64,000 bases of DNA, from assembly GCF_001577265.1 (NCBI RefSeq), contig NZ_CP014517.1, positions 859,001 through 923,000 on the forward strand, written 5' to 3'. Shown one piece after another: positions 41,880 through 50,640 of the stretch; position 1 is the stretch's first letter; each line of letters starts with the position of its first letter. Under the pieces are notes generated by a model. That model saw nothing but the letters and a program-made list of their open reading frames with translations. It made no database searches and had not been told where the DNA came from. The translations under genes and the position numbers were made by a program. Source of the DNA: Variovorax sp. PAMC 28711 (GTDB lineage Bacteria; Pseudomonadota; Gammaproteobacteria; Burkholderiales; Burkholderiaceae_C).

Positions 41880-43148
41880 TTACATCGACTTGCCGGCGGG
41901 CTGGTCGGGCTTCTTGTCGTTGCCTTCGATGTACGGGCTCCACGGCTTGGCCTTGACCGGACCCGGCGTCTTCCAGACCACGTTGAACTGGCCGTCGGCC
42001 TTGATCTCGCCGATGAACACGCTCTTGTGCAGGTGGTGGTTCTTCTCGTCCATCTTCGAGACGATGCCCGACGGTGCGTTGAAGGTCTGGCCGGCCATGG
42101 CGGCGATCACCTTGTCGGTGTCGGTCGACTTGGCCTTCTCGACGGCCTGCTTCCACATGTGGATGCCGATCCAGGTGGCTTCCATCGGGTCGTTGGTCAG
42201 CGGCTTGTCCATGTGGCCCGGGATCTTCTTGGCCTTGGCGTAATCGCTCCACTGCTTGATGAAGGCGGTGTTGGTCGGGTTCTTGATCGACATGAAGTAG
42301 TTCCATGCGGCCAGGTGACCCACCAGCGGCTTGGTGTCCACGCCGCGCAGTTCTTCCTCGCCCACCGAGAAGGCGACGACCGGCACGTCCTTCGCCTTCA
42401 GGCCCGCGTTGCCCAGTTCCTTGTAGAAGGGCACGTTGGAGTCGCCGTTGATGGTCGACACCACGGCGGTCTTGCCGCCGGCCGAGAACTTCTTGACGTC
42501 GGCGACGATGGTCTGGTAGTCGCTGTGGCCGAAGGGCGTGTACTTCTCGTCGATGTCCTTGTCGGCCACGCCCTTGCTCTTGAGGTAGGCGCGCAGGATC
42601 TTGTTGGTGGTGCGCGGGTACACGTAGTCGGTGCCCAGCAGCACCCAGCGCTTGGCGCCGCCGCCTTCCTTGCTCATCAGGTAGTCGACCGCCGGAATGG
42701 CTTGCTGGTTGGGTGCTGCGCCCGTGTAGAACACGTTCTTCGACAGCTCTTCACCTTCGTACTGCACGGGGTAGAAGAGCAGGCCGTTCATTTCCTCGAC
42801 CACCGGCAGCACCGACTTGCGCGACACCGAGGTCCAGCAGCCGAAGATCACCGAGACCTTGTCCTGGCCCAGCAGCTGCTTGGTCTTTTCAGCGAACAGC
42901 GGCCAGTTGGAGGCCGGGTCGACGATCACGGGCTCGAGCTGCTTGCCCATCACGCCACCCTTTTTGTTGATGTCCTCGATGGCCATCAGCACGGTGTCTT
43001 TCAACACGGTTTCCGAGATCGCCATGGTGCCCGAGAGCGAGTGCAGCACGCCGACCTTGATGGTGTCGGCAGCGAATGCGGGCGCGGTGCCGAGGGCGGC
43101 AAGCGCGACGCTGGCGGTAAGCGCCTTGAGTGTGAAACGACGTTGCAT
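41880..43148 (-). CDS. urtA: urea ABC transporter substrate-binding protein UrtA
   Basis: 422-residue periplasmic protein with signal peptide MQRRFTLKALTASVALAALGTAPAFA and a Peripla_BP_5 domain. UrtA hallmarks: DTIKVGVLHSLSGTMAISETVLKD, VIFGCWTSVSRKSVLPVVEE, GLLFYPVQYEGEE, ATWIGIHMWKQAVEKA. Start ATG 43148 is preferred over 43154 because GGAGAAGG then has normal spacing. It is first in the urt operon; its promoter is in the 149-base gap to the divergent nuclease gene, which also contains a 7-bp hairpin (43181-43202). Such operons are normally nitrogen-controlled, but no NtrC or sigma-54 site was recognised. Confidence 0.93.
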   Translation of the reverse strand: MQRRFTLKALTASVALAALGTAPAFAADTIKVGVLHSLSGTMAISETVLKDTVLMAIEDINKKGGVMGKQLEPVIVDPASNWPLFAEKTKQLLGQDKVSVIFGCWTSVSRKSVLPVVEEMNGLLFYPVQYEGEELSKNVFYTGAAPNQQAIPAVDYLMSKEGGGAKRWVLLGTDYVYPRTTNKILRAYLKSKGVADKDIDEKYTPFGHSDYQTIVADVKKFSAGGKTAVVSTINGDSNVPFYKELGNAGLKAKDVPVVAFSVGEEELRGVDTKPLVGHLAAWNYFMSIKNPTNTAFIKQWSDYAKAKKIPGHMDKPLTNDPMEATWIGIHMWKQAVEKAKSTDTDKVIAAMAGQTFNAPSGIVSKMDEKNHHLHKSVFIGEIKADGQFNVVWKTPGPVKAKPWSPYIEGNDKKPDQPAGKSM

Positions 43149-43297
43149 GTGCATCCTTCTCCGGTGGTAGTTGAAATCCGTCGTCAGCGCTTTTTCTGAC
43201 GATGGACGGAGTGTGCGGACGACGCGCGGCCAGACAAATACGCCGGGTGGCGTACGGGGCACTACGATGCCGCCGACGTCACCAATCCAAATCCGAA

Positions 43298-44152
43298 ATG
43301 ACCCAAGATCTTTCGCTACCCAACTGGCAACTTGTGCTCCAGGCTATGCAAGCGTTGGGCGGGCGTGCATCACAATGCGAATTGGAGGCGTACTTCCGCG
43401 AGCACTTTCCAGATCGAAAGATCAGCAATGTCGGCCCCGACGCGACGCTGTTGACCGTCAATGCACATTCGCGTATCCACCACGCCAGTGGCAAGCAAGC
43501 CAGACGAACCGACGCCGGCAATCGCTACGACAAATTATTTCGTCGTGGCGACGGCAGTTATGAGTTCTACGACCCACTGGTCCATGGTGTTTGGGAAGTG
43601 GCGCAAGACGCGAACGGTAATCGCAGCGTGCGACAGGCAACCGACATGCCTGTCACTTCAGCCGCAGATCCATCGGGCGAGGTTGCGGGTACACCAAGCG
43701 CAGAAGCAAGCGGCGAGGGTGGCGGCCGCTTTGCGCTCGAAGCGCACCTTCGCGACTACCTTGCACAGAATCTGGCGAGCATTGCCGGGCTGCCGTCTCA
43801 CCTGTCGCTGTACACCGATGGCGCGGGGGTGCCTGGCGTCGAATACCGCACAGATGTCGGGATCATCGACATCTTGGCGCGAGGCCACGACGACGCTTGG
43901 TACGTGATCGAACTCAAACTCGGCCGCGGTCCCGATGCAGCGCTAGGCCAGACGCTTCGCTATATGGGATGGATAAAGCACAAGCTAGCCGGCAATCAGT
44001 CTGTGTATGGTGTGGTCATCGCAGCCGAAATTTCGGACAAGCTGCGCTATGCGGCGTCCGTGACAACAGGGATCTTTCTCATGGAATATGACCTCAAGGT
44101 TGCGCTCCGCCTATCGAGGCAACTCGCGCCGGACACCAACACAGGAACTTGA
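43298..44152 (+). CDS. PD-(D/E)XK nuclease-like protein (NucS/DUF91-like C-terminus) with N-terminal winged-helix-like domain
   Basis: 284 residues. The C-terminal half reads like a NucS-type endonuclease core: Glu149 in FALEAHLRDYLAQNL, Asp191 in TDVGIIDILARG, Glu205-x-Lys207 in YVIELKLGRG and Gln218 in LGQTLRYMGW, a complete catalytic set. Residues 1-100 resemble a winged-helix/HARE-like domain (QALGGRASQCELEAYFREHF ... RRTDAGNRYDKLFRRGDGSYEFYDP). A 40-residue Ala/Gly/Ser-rich linker joins them. GC content is visibly lower than that of its neighbours. No methylase or toxin partner lies beside it. It could be a solitary defence nuclease or a repair factor. Confidence 0.7.
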   Translation: MTQDLSLPNWQLVLQAMQALGGRASQCELEAYFREHFPDRKISNVGPDATLLTVNAHSRIHHASGKQARRTDAGNRYDKLFRRGDGSYEFYDPLVHGVWEVAQDANGNRSVRQATDMPVTSAADPSGEVAGTPSAEASGEGGGRFALEAHLRDYLAQNLASIAGLPSHLSLYTDGAGVPGVEYRTDVGIIDILARGHDDAWYVIELKLGRGPDAALGQTLRYMGWIKHKLAGNQSVYGVVIAAEISDKLRYAASVTTGIFLMEYDLKVALRLSRQLAPDTNTGT

Positions 44153-44214
44153 AAATTTCGACTGCCTGCAGGCTCCAGGCGGTTCGCCAAGGGCTGCGTT
44201 GATGTGAACCCATG

Positions 44215-45279
44215 TCAGTTCCGCTGCGCCGCATCATCCAGCTTGAATGCCCTTGCGACGAAGGCCCACACCAGCTTCGACGCGTCCGGCCCGGCGGCGT
44301 CGGTGTAGGCGAAACGCGCCGCGCCACCGCTCCAAGCATGCCCGAGCCCACCGATCTGCCCCAGCGTGACGTGCACGCGCCCGGCGCGCTTGAAATCGGT
44401 CACGCGCATCGGGTGCCGCTGGCCGCGCTGCACCACGCGCTCGGTGCCGGCACGCGCTCCCGTGGCGGCGGCCCACACCGCTGCGGCGCTCGCCGCATTG
44501 CTCGACGCCACCACGGTGTCGGCATCGCCGTGCAGCACCAGCAACGGTGGCAGCACGGTGCCGAGCGCGGCGGCCCCGATCGCCTTGCCGACCGCGGTCG
44601 TCGGCATCGCCGGCGCGCGCCGGCCGGCCATCGCCCCGAGCGCACTCGCGGTCGACTGCGCAGCGCCGGGTGCCACGCCGGAATGCATGGCCACGGCGGC
44701 GAAGCGGTTCGCATAGCGGGTGGCGAGCAGCGCCGCCATGCCGGCACCGGCCGAGAGGCCGGCGACGGCCACGCGCGCGCGGTCGACCGGATAAAGCGCG
44801 ATGACCTGATCAAGCGCCGCCATCAACGTGGCGGCTTCGCGGTCGGCCTTGCCGGAGCGCGTCTCGTACCAGTTCCAGCAACCTTGCGGATGGTGCAGGC
44901 GGTCCTGCTCCGGGTAGAGCACCATGAACCGTTCGCGCGCGGCAATGCGGTTCATGCGCGTGCTGGCGGCGAAGTCGCGACCCGTCTGTCCGCAGCCGTG
45001 CAGCATCAGCAACAGTGGCAGCTTTTCGCCGGCGGCCAGCACCAGCCCCGGTGGCCGGTAGAGGTGATAACCGCGCGCGCCGCCGGGACCGATCGCGATG
45101 CCGCCGATCCACTCGCCCGCGCCCGGCGGCGGCTTGCGTTGCTCGGCGGCGGCGCGTGTGACCTGCCGGGTGACCTGGCCCGTGATGCGCTTCGTGGTCG
45201 TAAGCGTCGCCTTGGTCAGCGCCTTCAGGCCACGCTGGTAAGCGCGTGTGAGCGCAGAGGTGGAGGTGCGGCGGGCCAT
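44215..45279 (-). CDS. PHB-depolymerase family (LpqC-type) esterase
   Basis: 354-residue alpha/beta hydrolase of the extracellular poly(3-hydroxybutyrate) depolymerase/feruloyl esterase family. Oxyanion region LMLHGCGQTG, nucleophile Ser in VAGLSAGAGMAALL, acid Asp in LHGDADTVV and His in GLGHAWSGG. The N-terminus from ATG 45279 (MARRTSTSALTRAYQRG) is basic and not a typical signal peptide, so the location is uncertain. It may act on short hydroxyalkanoate or aromatic esters. Confidence 0.87.
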   Translation of the reverse strand: MARRTSTSALTRAYQRGLKALTKATLTTTKRITGQVTRQVTRAAAEQRKPPPGAGEWIGGIAIGPGGARGYHLYRPPGLVLAAGEKLPLLLMLHGCGQTGRDFAASTRMNRIAARERFMVLYPEQDRLHHPQGCWNWYETRSGKADREAATLMAALDQVIALYPVDRARVAVAGLSAGAGMAALLATRYANRFAAVAMHSGVAPGAAQSTASALGAMAGRRAPAMPTTAVGKAIGAAALGTVLPPLLVLHGDADTVVASSNAASAAAVWAAATGARAGTERVVQRGQRHPMRVTDFKRAGRVHVTLGQIGGLGHAWSGGAARFAYTDAAGPDASKLVWAFVARAFKLDDAAQRN

Positions 45280-45318
45280 GGTGCAGTGTGAACCCGAAGC
45301 CACGGACCTGCAAAAAAC

Positions 45319-46257
45319 TCAATAGCGCTCGGGCACCACCATCGTGTCCGGCACCGGCCGGCGCAAGTAGTCCGCGTGCCGCTCGCGTGCCGGCAAGGCG
45401 ATGGGTGCATGCGGCACCTCGTGGTACGGCAGTTGGTCAAGCAGGTGCGCGATGCAGTTCAGGCGCGCCTTCTTCTTGTCGTCCGCCTGCACCACCCACC
45501 ACGGCGCCTCCGCGATGTGGGTGCGGTCGAGCATGATCTCTTTCGCCTTGGTGTACTCCTCCCAACGGCGGCGGCTCTCCAGGTCCATCGGACTCAGCTT
45601 CCACTGCTTGAGCGGATCGTGGATGCGACCGAGAAAGCGCATGTGCTGCTCGTCGTCGGTGATAGAGAACCAGTATTTGATGAGCTTGATGCCCGAGCGC
45701 ACCAGCATCTTTTCGAATTCCGGCACCGTGCGGAAGAACTCGTCGTATTCCTCATCCGTGCAAAAACCCATGACGCGTTCGACGCCGGCACGGTTGTACC
45801 AACTGCGATCGAACAGCACCATCTCGCCGGCCGCCGGCAGGTGCGAGATGTAGCGCTGGAAATACCACTGCGTGCGTTCGCGGTCATTGGGCGCCGGCAG
45901 TGCGGCCACCCGGGCCACGCGCGGGTTCAGGCGCTGCGTGATGCGCTTGATGACGCCGCCCTTGCCGGCCGCGTCGCGCCCCTCGAAAAGAATGACGACC
46001 TTCTGCTTGCTGTGTTGCACCCAGTCCTGCAATTTGACGAGTTCGCCCTGCAGCCGGAAGAGTTCGGTGAAGTACGCCTGGCGCGCCGCCTTGTCGCCGA
46101 CGACGGGCGAAGCGCCGGCTTCGCCGTCGATGATGCGGTCCTCGATCTCCAGCTCGATCTCTTCGTCGTAGCTGTCCATCAGGTCGCGGGCAATGCGTTG
46201 CATCAGGTCGTCCTGGCCGGGAAGCGTAGTGGTCGTGGTCGTGGTCGTGGTCGTCAT
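45319..46257 (-). CDS. ppk2: polyphosphate kinase 2 family protein
   Basis: 312-residue PPK2 enzyme, transferring phosphate between polyphosphate and nucleotides. Walker A is FEGRDAAGKGGVIKRI, the lid/Walker B region is MVLFDRSWYNRAGVERVMG, followed by FSITDDEQHMRFLGRIHDPLKQWKLSPMD. The N-terminus is a run of ten threonines after Met, encoded by hexamer repeats. The start at 46257 is only 8 bases from the start proposed for the divergent transporter, so one of the two starts, probably the latter, may lie further in. Confidence 0.92.
   Translation of the reverse strand: MTTTTTTTTTTLPGQDDLMQRIARDLMDSYDEEIELEIEDRIIDGEAGASPVVGDKAARQAYFTELFRLQGELVKLQDWVQHSKQKVVILFEGRDAAGKGGVIKRITQRLNPRVARVAALPAPNDRERTQWYFQRYISHLPAAGEMVLFDRSWYNRAGVERVMGFCTDEEYDEFFRTVPEFEKMLVRSGIKLIKYWFSITDDEQHMRFLGRIHDPLKQWKLSPMDLESRRRWEEYTKAKEIMLDRTHIAEAPWWVVQADDKKKARLNCIAHLLDQLPYHEVPHAPIALPARERHADYLRRPVPDTMVVPERY
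46229..46252. repeat. four tandem GTGGTC hexamers in the ppk2 start
   Basis: GTGGTC repeated four times exactly, adjoining the ppk2 ATG and coding for Thr-Thr units on the minus strand. The unit is a multiple of three, so copy-number change would alter the length of the N-terminal threonine tract without shifting the frame. Confidence 0.85.
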
Positions 46258-46265
46258 GAGGCGGG

Positions 46266-47378
46266 ATGCTGCCGCCGCTGCATGACCGCTGTGTGACGGC
46301 CGTCACGCCGTTGTCATGTGCGCGCGGCAGCATCGCTGGCTTGCCTCTTGCACCCGAACTCCTTGCCGGCGCCTACGGTGGCGACGAAGCCGGCCTCATC
46401 TGCGGCTACCTTTTCGACGCCACGGCGCCGGCGCCCGTGTGCGCGGTCGATTCTGCCGCGGCGGCGGCATGGCTGGCCGATACCCCGGCGGCACCGGCCG
46501 GCGGCGGCGCCTATCTGTGGCTGCACTTCAACCTGAGCCACACGCAGGCCGAGCGCTGGCTGCTGCGCCATGCCGCGCTGTCCGACACGTTCTACGAAGT
46601 GCTGCGCGACGAGCTGCATTCCACGCGCATCGAGCGTGCCGACGATGCGCTGGTCGCGGTGATCAACGACCTGCATTTCGAGTTCCGCTTCGAGCCGTCA
46701 GACATCTCCACGCTGTGGATCAACGTGGGCCCGCGCCTCGTGGTGACGGCGCGCACCAAGCCGCTGCGCTCGGTCGATGCGCTGCGCACCGCTGTGCGCG
46801 CAGGCGATGCGCCGCGTTCGAGCACTGAACTGCTGGAGCATCTGCTGCGCACGCAGGCCGATGTGCTGGTGGCGATTGTGCGCGACGCCACCGCGCGCAT
46901 CGACGGCATCGAGGACGAACTGCTGGCCGGCCGGCTCGACCACAAACGCGCGCGGCTCGGCGCACTGCGGCGGCTGCTGGTTCGCTTGCAGCGCCTGCTC
47001 GCGCCAGAGCCTGCCGCCCTTTTTCGCCTGCTGCAAAGCCCGCCGGCGTGGATGGCCGAGCACGACGCGCTGGCGCTGCGCAGCGCGAGCGAGGAGTTCT
47101 CCGTGGTGCTGCGCGACATGCAGTCGCTGCAGGAGCGCATCAAGCTGCTGCAGGAAGAGGTCGCCGCCAACGTCAACGAAGACAACAACCGCAGCCTGTT
47201 CGTGCTGACGGTGGTGACGGTGCTGGCCTTGCCGATCAACATCCTGGCCGGCCTGTTCGGCATGAACGTCGGTGGCATTCCGCTCGCGGAGCACAAGCAC
47301 GGCTTCTGGATCGTGGTCGCGATCATCGCGACGTTCACCGGCGTGGCCGCGTGGGTTGCATTTCGCAAGAAGCGCTGA
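46266..47378 (+). CDS. CorA-family divalent metal transporter (ZntB-like)
   Basis: Up to 370 residues. Soluble N-terminal funnel domain (LHFNLSHTQAERWLLRH, LWINVGPRLVVTARTKPLRSVD), long coiled-coil helices, then two C-terminal membrane helices joined by the GMN loop (GLFGMNVGGIPLAEHKHGFW). WLHFNLS and GGIPLAE favour the ZntB zinc-transport branch over CorA magnesium channels. The start is uncertain: 46266 is the first ATG but nearly abuts the divergent ppk2 start; homologous sequence begins about residue 24 (LPLAPELLAGAYGG), where only GTG/TTG starts exist. Confidence 0.87.
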   Translation: MLPPLHDRCVTAVTPLSCARGSIAGLPLAPELLAGAYGGDEAGLICGYLFDATAPAPVCAVDSAAAAAWLADTPAAPAGGGAYLWLHFNLSHTQAERWLLRHAALSDTFYEVLRDELHSTRIERADDALVAVINDLHFEFRFEPSDISTLWINVGPRLVVTARTKPLRSVDALRTAVRAGDAPRSSTELLEHLLRTQADVLVAIVRDATARIDGIEDELLAGRLDHKRARLGALRRLLVRLQRLLAPEPAALFRLLQSPPAWMAEHDALALRSASEEFSVVLRDMQSLQERIKLLQEEVAANVNEDNNRSLFVLTVVTVLALPINILAGLFGMNVGGIPLAEHKHGFWIVVAIIATFTGVAAWVAFRKKR

Positions 47379-47403
47379 AGCGGCCGGCCGGCGTCGCTTC
47401 TTT

Positions 47404-47420
47404 GCTATCGAATCAATAGC
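47404..47420. repeat. GCTAT-N7-ATAGC short palindrome
   Basis: GCTATCGAATCAATAGC upstream of the PHP gene. A related sequence, GCTCTGAAAATGATAGC, sits at 6075-6091 across the NlpC/P60 start codon. I recall similar GCTAT/ATAGC palindromes as a common dispersed intergenic element of Comamonadaceae; function unknown. Confidence 0.5.
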
Positions 47421-47478
47421 GTCTCGCGCAGCATCCACGCGCCCTGCAAGCGGATTCGATCCGAAATAGAATGGCGGC

Positions 47479-48333
47479 GTGACCACCTATCTCAACGCCG
47501 ACCTGCACTGCCATTCCGTGGTTTCCGACGGCACCCTGACGCCCGAAGCGCTCGCCGCGCGGGCTGCCGGCAACGGCGTCGAGCTCTGGGCGCTCACCGA
47601 TCACGACGAGGTCGGCGGCCAGCACCGCGCCGCCGCCGCAGCCCGCGAGAACGGCATGCGCTACCTCACCGGCACCGAAATCTCGGTGACCTTCGCGAAC
47701 GAAACCGTGCACATCGTCGGCCTCGGCTTCGATCCCGACGACGCCGCCATGACGCAAGGCCTCTACGACACGCGTGGCGGCCGCGGCAAGCGTGCGCAGG
47801 AAATGGCCGAAGGTCTGGCGAAGGTCGGCATCACGGGCGCATACGAAGGCGCACTCAAGTTTGTCGGTAATCCCGAACTGATTTCGCGCACGCACTTCGC
47901 ACGCTTTCTGGTGGAGAGCGGCGTGTGCAAGGACACCTACGAGGTGTTTCGCAAGTACCTCACCGAAGGCAAGCCGGGTTACGTGCCGCACCGCTGGGCC
48001 TCGCTCAAGAGTGCGGTCCAGTGGATCACCGAAGCCAAAGGCATCGCGGTGATCGCGCATCCCGGCCGCTACAAGTTCACCGCGAACGAGGAGTACGCGC
48101 TCTTCCTTGAATTCCAGGCGCACGGCGGCCGGGCGATCGAAGTGGTCACCGGCAGCCACACGCCCGCCGAATATGTCGAGTACGCGGACAAGGCGATCGA
48201 GTTCGGCTTTGCCGGGTCGCGCGGCAGCGACTTCCACAGCCCCGACGAGAGCCACATGGACCTCGGCAAGCTGCCCTTGCTGCCCGGCAAGCTCACCCCG
48301 GTCTGGGAACTGCTCGAACACCGCATCCAGTGA
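47479..48333 (+). CDS. PHP-domain phosphoesterase (YciV/RNase AM-like)
   Basis: 284-residue metal-dependent phosphatase of the PHP superfamily. Metal ligands visible: His10 and His12 (DLHCHS), TDHDEVGG, GTEISV, SRTHFARF, IAHPGRY and RGSDFHSPDESH. Known relatives hydrolyse 3',5'-nucleoside bisphosphate and trim RNA 5' ends. The start is GTG at 47479. Its stop overlaps the EamA transporter start (GTGA). It is first in a plus-strand run of genes extending through trpS. Confidence 0.9.
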   Translation: MTTYLNADLHCHSVVSDGTLTPEALAARAAGNGVELWALTDHDEVGGQHRAAAAARENGMRYLTGTEISVTFANETVHIVGLGFDPDDAAMTQGLYDTRGGRGKRAQEMAEGLAKVGITGAYEGALKFVGNPELISRTHFARFLVESGVCKDTYEVFRKYLTEGKPGYVPHRWASLKSAVQWITEAKGIAVIAHPGRYKFTANEEYALFLEFQAHGGRAIEVVTGSHTPAEYVEYADKAIEFGFAGSRGSDFHSPDESHMDLGKLPLLPGKLTPVWELLEHRIQ

Positions 48334-49259
48334 GCGAGGTCCAGGCGCCGCCGCGCGGGGCACGCGACCTCGAGTCCGAGCGCATCCTGGCCGGCATCGG
48401 CCTCGTGCTCCTTGCCGTCGCGTGCTTCGCGACGCTCGACACGGCCACCAAGATTTCGGTCAGCACCGTGCCCATCGTTATGGGCGTGTGGTTCCGCTAC
48501 GCGTTCCAGGCGGTCGCGACCACGGCGGTGCTGTTGCCAACGCGGGGGCTGTCGATCCTGCGCACCGCGCACCCGAAGTTCCATGCGCTGCGCGGCGCCC
48601 TGCTGCTGACGACGAGTCTTTTCGCGTTCTTCAGCCTGCGCTACATGCCGCTCGCCGAATTCACCGCGGTCGTGCTGATTGCGCCCCTGGTGATCACGCT
48701 GTTCGCGGCCACGGTGCTCAAGGAGCGTGTGTCGGCCTTGCGCTGGTCGCTGGTGGCGGGCGGCTTCGTCGGCACGCTGGTCATCCTGCGGCCGGGCGGC
48801 AGCGCCTTCAGCTGGGCGATCCTGCTGCCGATCGGCTTGGTGATGACCAACGCGTGGTTCCAGGTGCTCACGAGCAAGCTGGCGCAAACCGAGAACCCGC
48901 TGACGATGCATTTCTACACGGGCTGGGTCGGCGCACTGCTCGCGGCATGTGCACTGCCTTTCGTGTGGACCACGCTGCCGTCGTGGCATTCGTGGGCCTT
49001 GCTGTGCCTGATGGGCGCGATGGGCACGGTCGGCCATTTCATGCTGATCCTGGCGTACCAGCGCGCGCCCGCTTCCACGCTCACGCCCTTCCTCTACGCG
49101 CAGATTGCCTTCGCGATGCTCGGCGGCTGGCTCATGTTCTCGCATGTGCCCGACACGGTGTCGCTGGTCGGCATGGGGCTGATCGCGGTGTGCGGCGCGG
49201 CCGGTGCCTGGCTCACGGTGCGCGAGCGCCGCTTGCCGATCGAACCCGCAGAATCCTGA
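48330..49259 (+). CDS. DMT-family (EamA) transporter
   Basis: 309 residues with about ten helices arranged as two EamA repeats. The first includes GVWFRYAFQAVATTAVLLP and LAEFTAVVLIAPLVITLFAATVLKERV; the second includes HFMLILAYQRAPASTLTPFLYAQIAFAMLGGW. It starts GTG at 48330, overlapping the PHP stop. Members export amino acids or other metabolites; no substrate assignment is possible. Confidence 0.9.
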   Translation: MSEVQAPPRGARDLESERILAGIGLVLLAVACFATLDTATKISVSTVPIVMGVWFRYAFQAVATTAVLLPTRGLSILRTAHPKFHALRGALLLTTSLFAFFSLRYMPLAEFTAVVLIAPLVITLFAATVLKERVSALRWSLVAGGFVGTLVILRPGGSAFSWAILLPIGLVMTNAWFQVLTSKLAQTENPLTMHFYTGWVGALLAACALPFVWTTLPSWHSWALLCLMGAMGTVGHFMLILAYQRAPASTLTPFLYAQIAFAMLGGWLMFSHVPDTVSLVGMGLIAVCGAAGAWLTVRERRLPIEPAES

Positions 49260-49272
49260 TTGGAGACACCCT

Positions 49273-49908
49273 ATGGCCCAGTATTTCGAAGTTCATCCCG
49301 AGAACCCGCAGCAGCGCCTGCTCAAGCAGGCTGTTGCACTGCTCGGCCGCGGCCAGATCGTCGCGGTTCCGACCGATTCCAGCTACGCGTTGGCTTGCCA
49401 TCTCGACGACAAGGATGCAGTCGACCAGTTGCGCCGCATCCGCCAGGTCGACGACAAGCACCACCTCACGCTGCTGTGCCGCGACCTGAGCGAGCTCGCG
49501 AACTACGCGCGCGTCGACAACAAGCAGTACCGCTTGCTGAAGACCGCGACGCCGGGGCCTTACACCTTCCTGCTCGAGGCCACGAAGGAGGTGCCGCGCC
49601 GCGTGAGCCATCCGCAGCGCAAGACCATCGGCCTGCGCGTGCCCGATCACAAGGTGCTCAACGAACTGCTGATGCTGCACGGCGAACCGCTGCTCGCGAC
49701 GACGTTGATCCCGCCCGGCGAAACCGAGCCGATGAACGACGCGCAAGAAATTCGCGAACGCTTCGAGAAGCTCATCGGCGCCGTGATCGATGCGGGCGCC
49801 TGTCCGTCGGAGCCGACGACGGTGGTCGACCTCACGCCAATGGGTGCAGGCGACGACCCGGTGGTGGTGCGCCAGGGCCGCGGCGGACTCGCCTTGCTGG
49901 GGCTTTAA
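49273..49908 (+). CDS. Sua5/YciO/YrdC family protein (threonylcarbamoyl-AMP synthase-like)
   Basis: 211 residues with the YrdC fold: GQIVAVPTDSSYALACHLDDKDAV, RIRQVDDKHHLTLLCRDLSELANYARVDN, PGPYTFLLEATKEVPRR, RKTIGLRVPDHKV. The pattern is that of YciO, a paralogue of the tRNA t6A enzyme TsaC whose main role is less settled. The ATG at 49273 follows TGGAGACACC. Confidence 0.9.
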   Translation: MAQYFEVHPENPQQRLLKQAVALLGRGQIVAVPTDSSYALACHLDDKDAVDQLRRIRQVDDKHHLTLLCRDLSELANYARVDNKQYRLLKTATPGPYTFLLEATKEVPRRVSHPQRKTIGLRVPDHKVLNELLMLHGEPLLATTLIPPGETEPMNDAQEIRERFEKLIGAVIDAGACPSEPTTVVDLTPMGAGDDPVVVRQGRGGLALLGL

Positions 49909-49959
49909 GCCATTGGTATTCCTCACGGAAGTGGCAGCCCGTCTGAGACAATCCAGCCA

Positions 49960-50631
49960 GTGGATTTCTCCAACCTGATTCAAACCGTCCTGATTTACGC
50001 ACTGCCCGTGGTCTTCGCGATCACCGTGCACGAAGCAGCCCACGGCTACGTGGCGCGGCACTTCGGCGACAACACCGCCTACACGCTCGGCCGCGTGACG
50101 CTCAACCCCATCAAGCACATCGATCCGGTCGGCACGATCCTGATGCCTTTGATGCTGTACTTCGCCACCTCGGGCGCCTTCCTGTTCGGCTATGCCAAGC
50201 CGGTGCCGGTCAACTTCAATCAGCTTCGCAATCCGAAGCGCGACATGATCTGGGTCGCGCTCGCGGGCCCGGCCTCGAACTTCATCCAGGCCATCCTGTG
50301 GGCGCTGCTGTTCGTCGCACTGGTGGCGGGCAACGTCACCGAAACCTTCTTCCTGAAGATGGCGCAAGGTGGCGTGCTGGTGAACCTCGTCATGTGGGCC
50401 TTCAACCTGTTCCCGCTGCCGCCGCTCGACGGCGGGCGCGTGCTCGCCGGCCTGCTGCCGCGTGGCGCGGCGCAATCCTTCCTGGCGCGCATCGAGCCTT
50501 ATGGCTTCTTCATCGTCATGGCCCTCGTGCTGGCGGGCATCGTCAGCAAGTATTGGCTGAGCCCGCTGATGGCGCTCGGCTACCAGGGCATCAACCTGCT
50601 GATCACCCCCCTTCTGGCGCTCTTGCGCTGA
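49960..50631 (+). CDS. site-2 protease family (M50) membrane metalloprotease
   Basis: 223-residue integral membrane protein. The zinc motif His24-Glu25-x-x-His28 (VHEAAHGY) lies in the first helix and the third ligand in FPLPPLDGGRVLAG. There is no PDZ domain, so it belongs to the small stand-alone group of unknown substrates. The start is GTG at 49960. It is embedded between yciO-like and trpS genes, a neighbourhood common in betaproteobacteria. Confidence 0.9.
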   Translation: MDFSNLIQTVLIYALPVVFAITVHEAAHGYVARHFGDNTAYTLGRVTLNPIKHIDPVGTILMPLMLYFATSGAFLFGYAKPVPVNFNQLRNPKRDMIWVALAGPASNFIQAILWALLFVALVAGNVTETFFLKMAQGGVLVNLVMWAFNLFPLPPLDGGRVLAGLLPRGAAQSFLARIEPYGFFIVMALVLAGIVSKYWLSPLMALGYQGINLLITPLLALLR

Positions 50632-50640
50632 GACCCCGAC

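Noticed and set aside
43181..43202. Intrinsic terminator in the urtA upstream region
   Set aside because: A 7-bp hairpin is present, but the T tract is in its loop, not after the stem.
46229..46252. Phase-variation switch in ppk2
   Set aside because: The unit is six bases and in frame, so slippage cannot turn the gene off.
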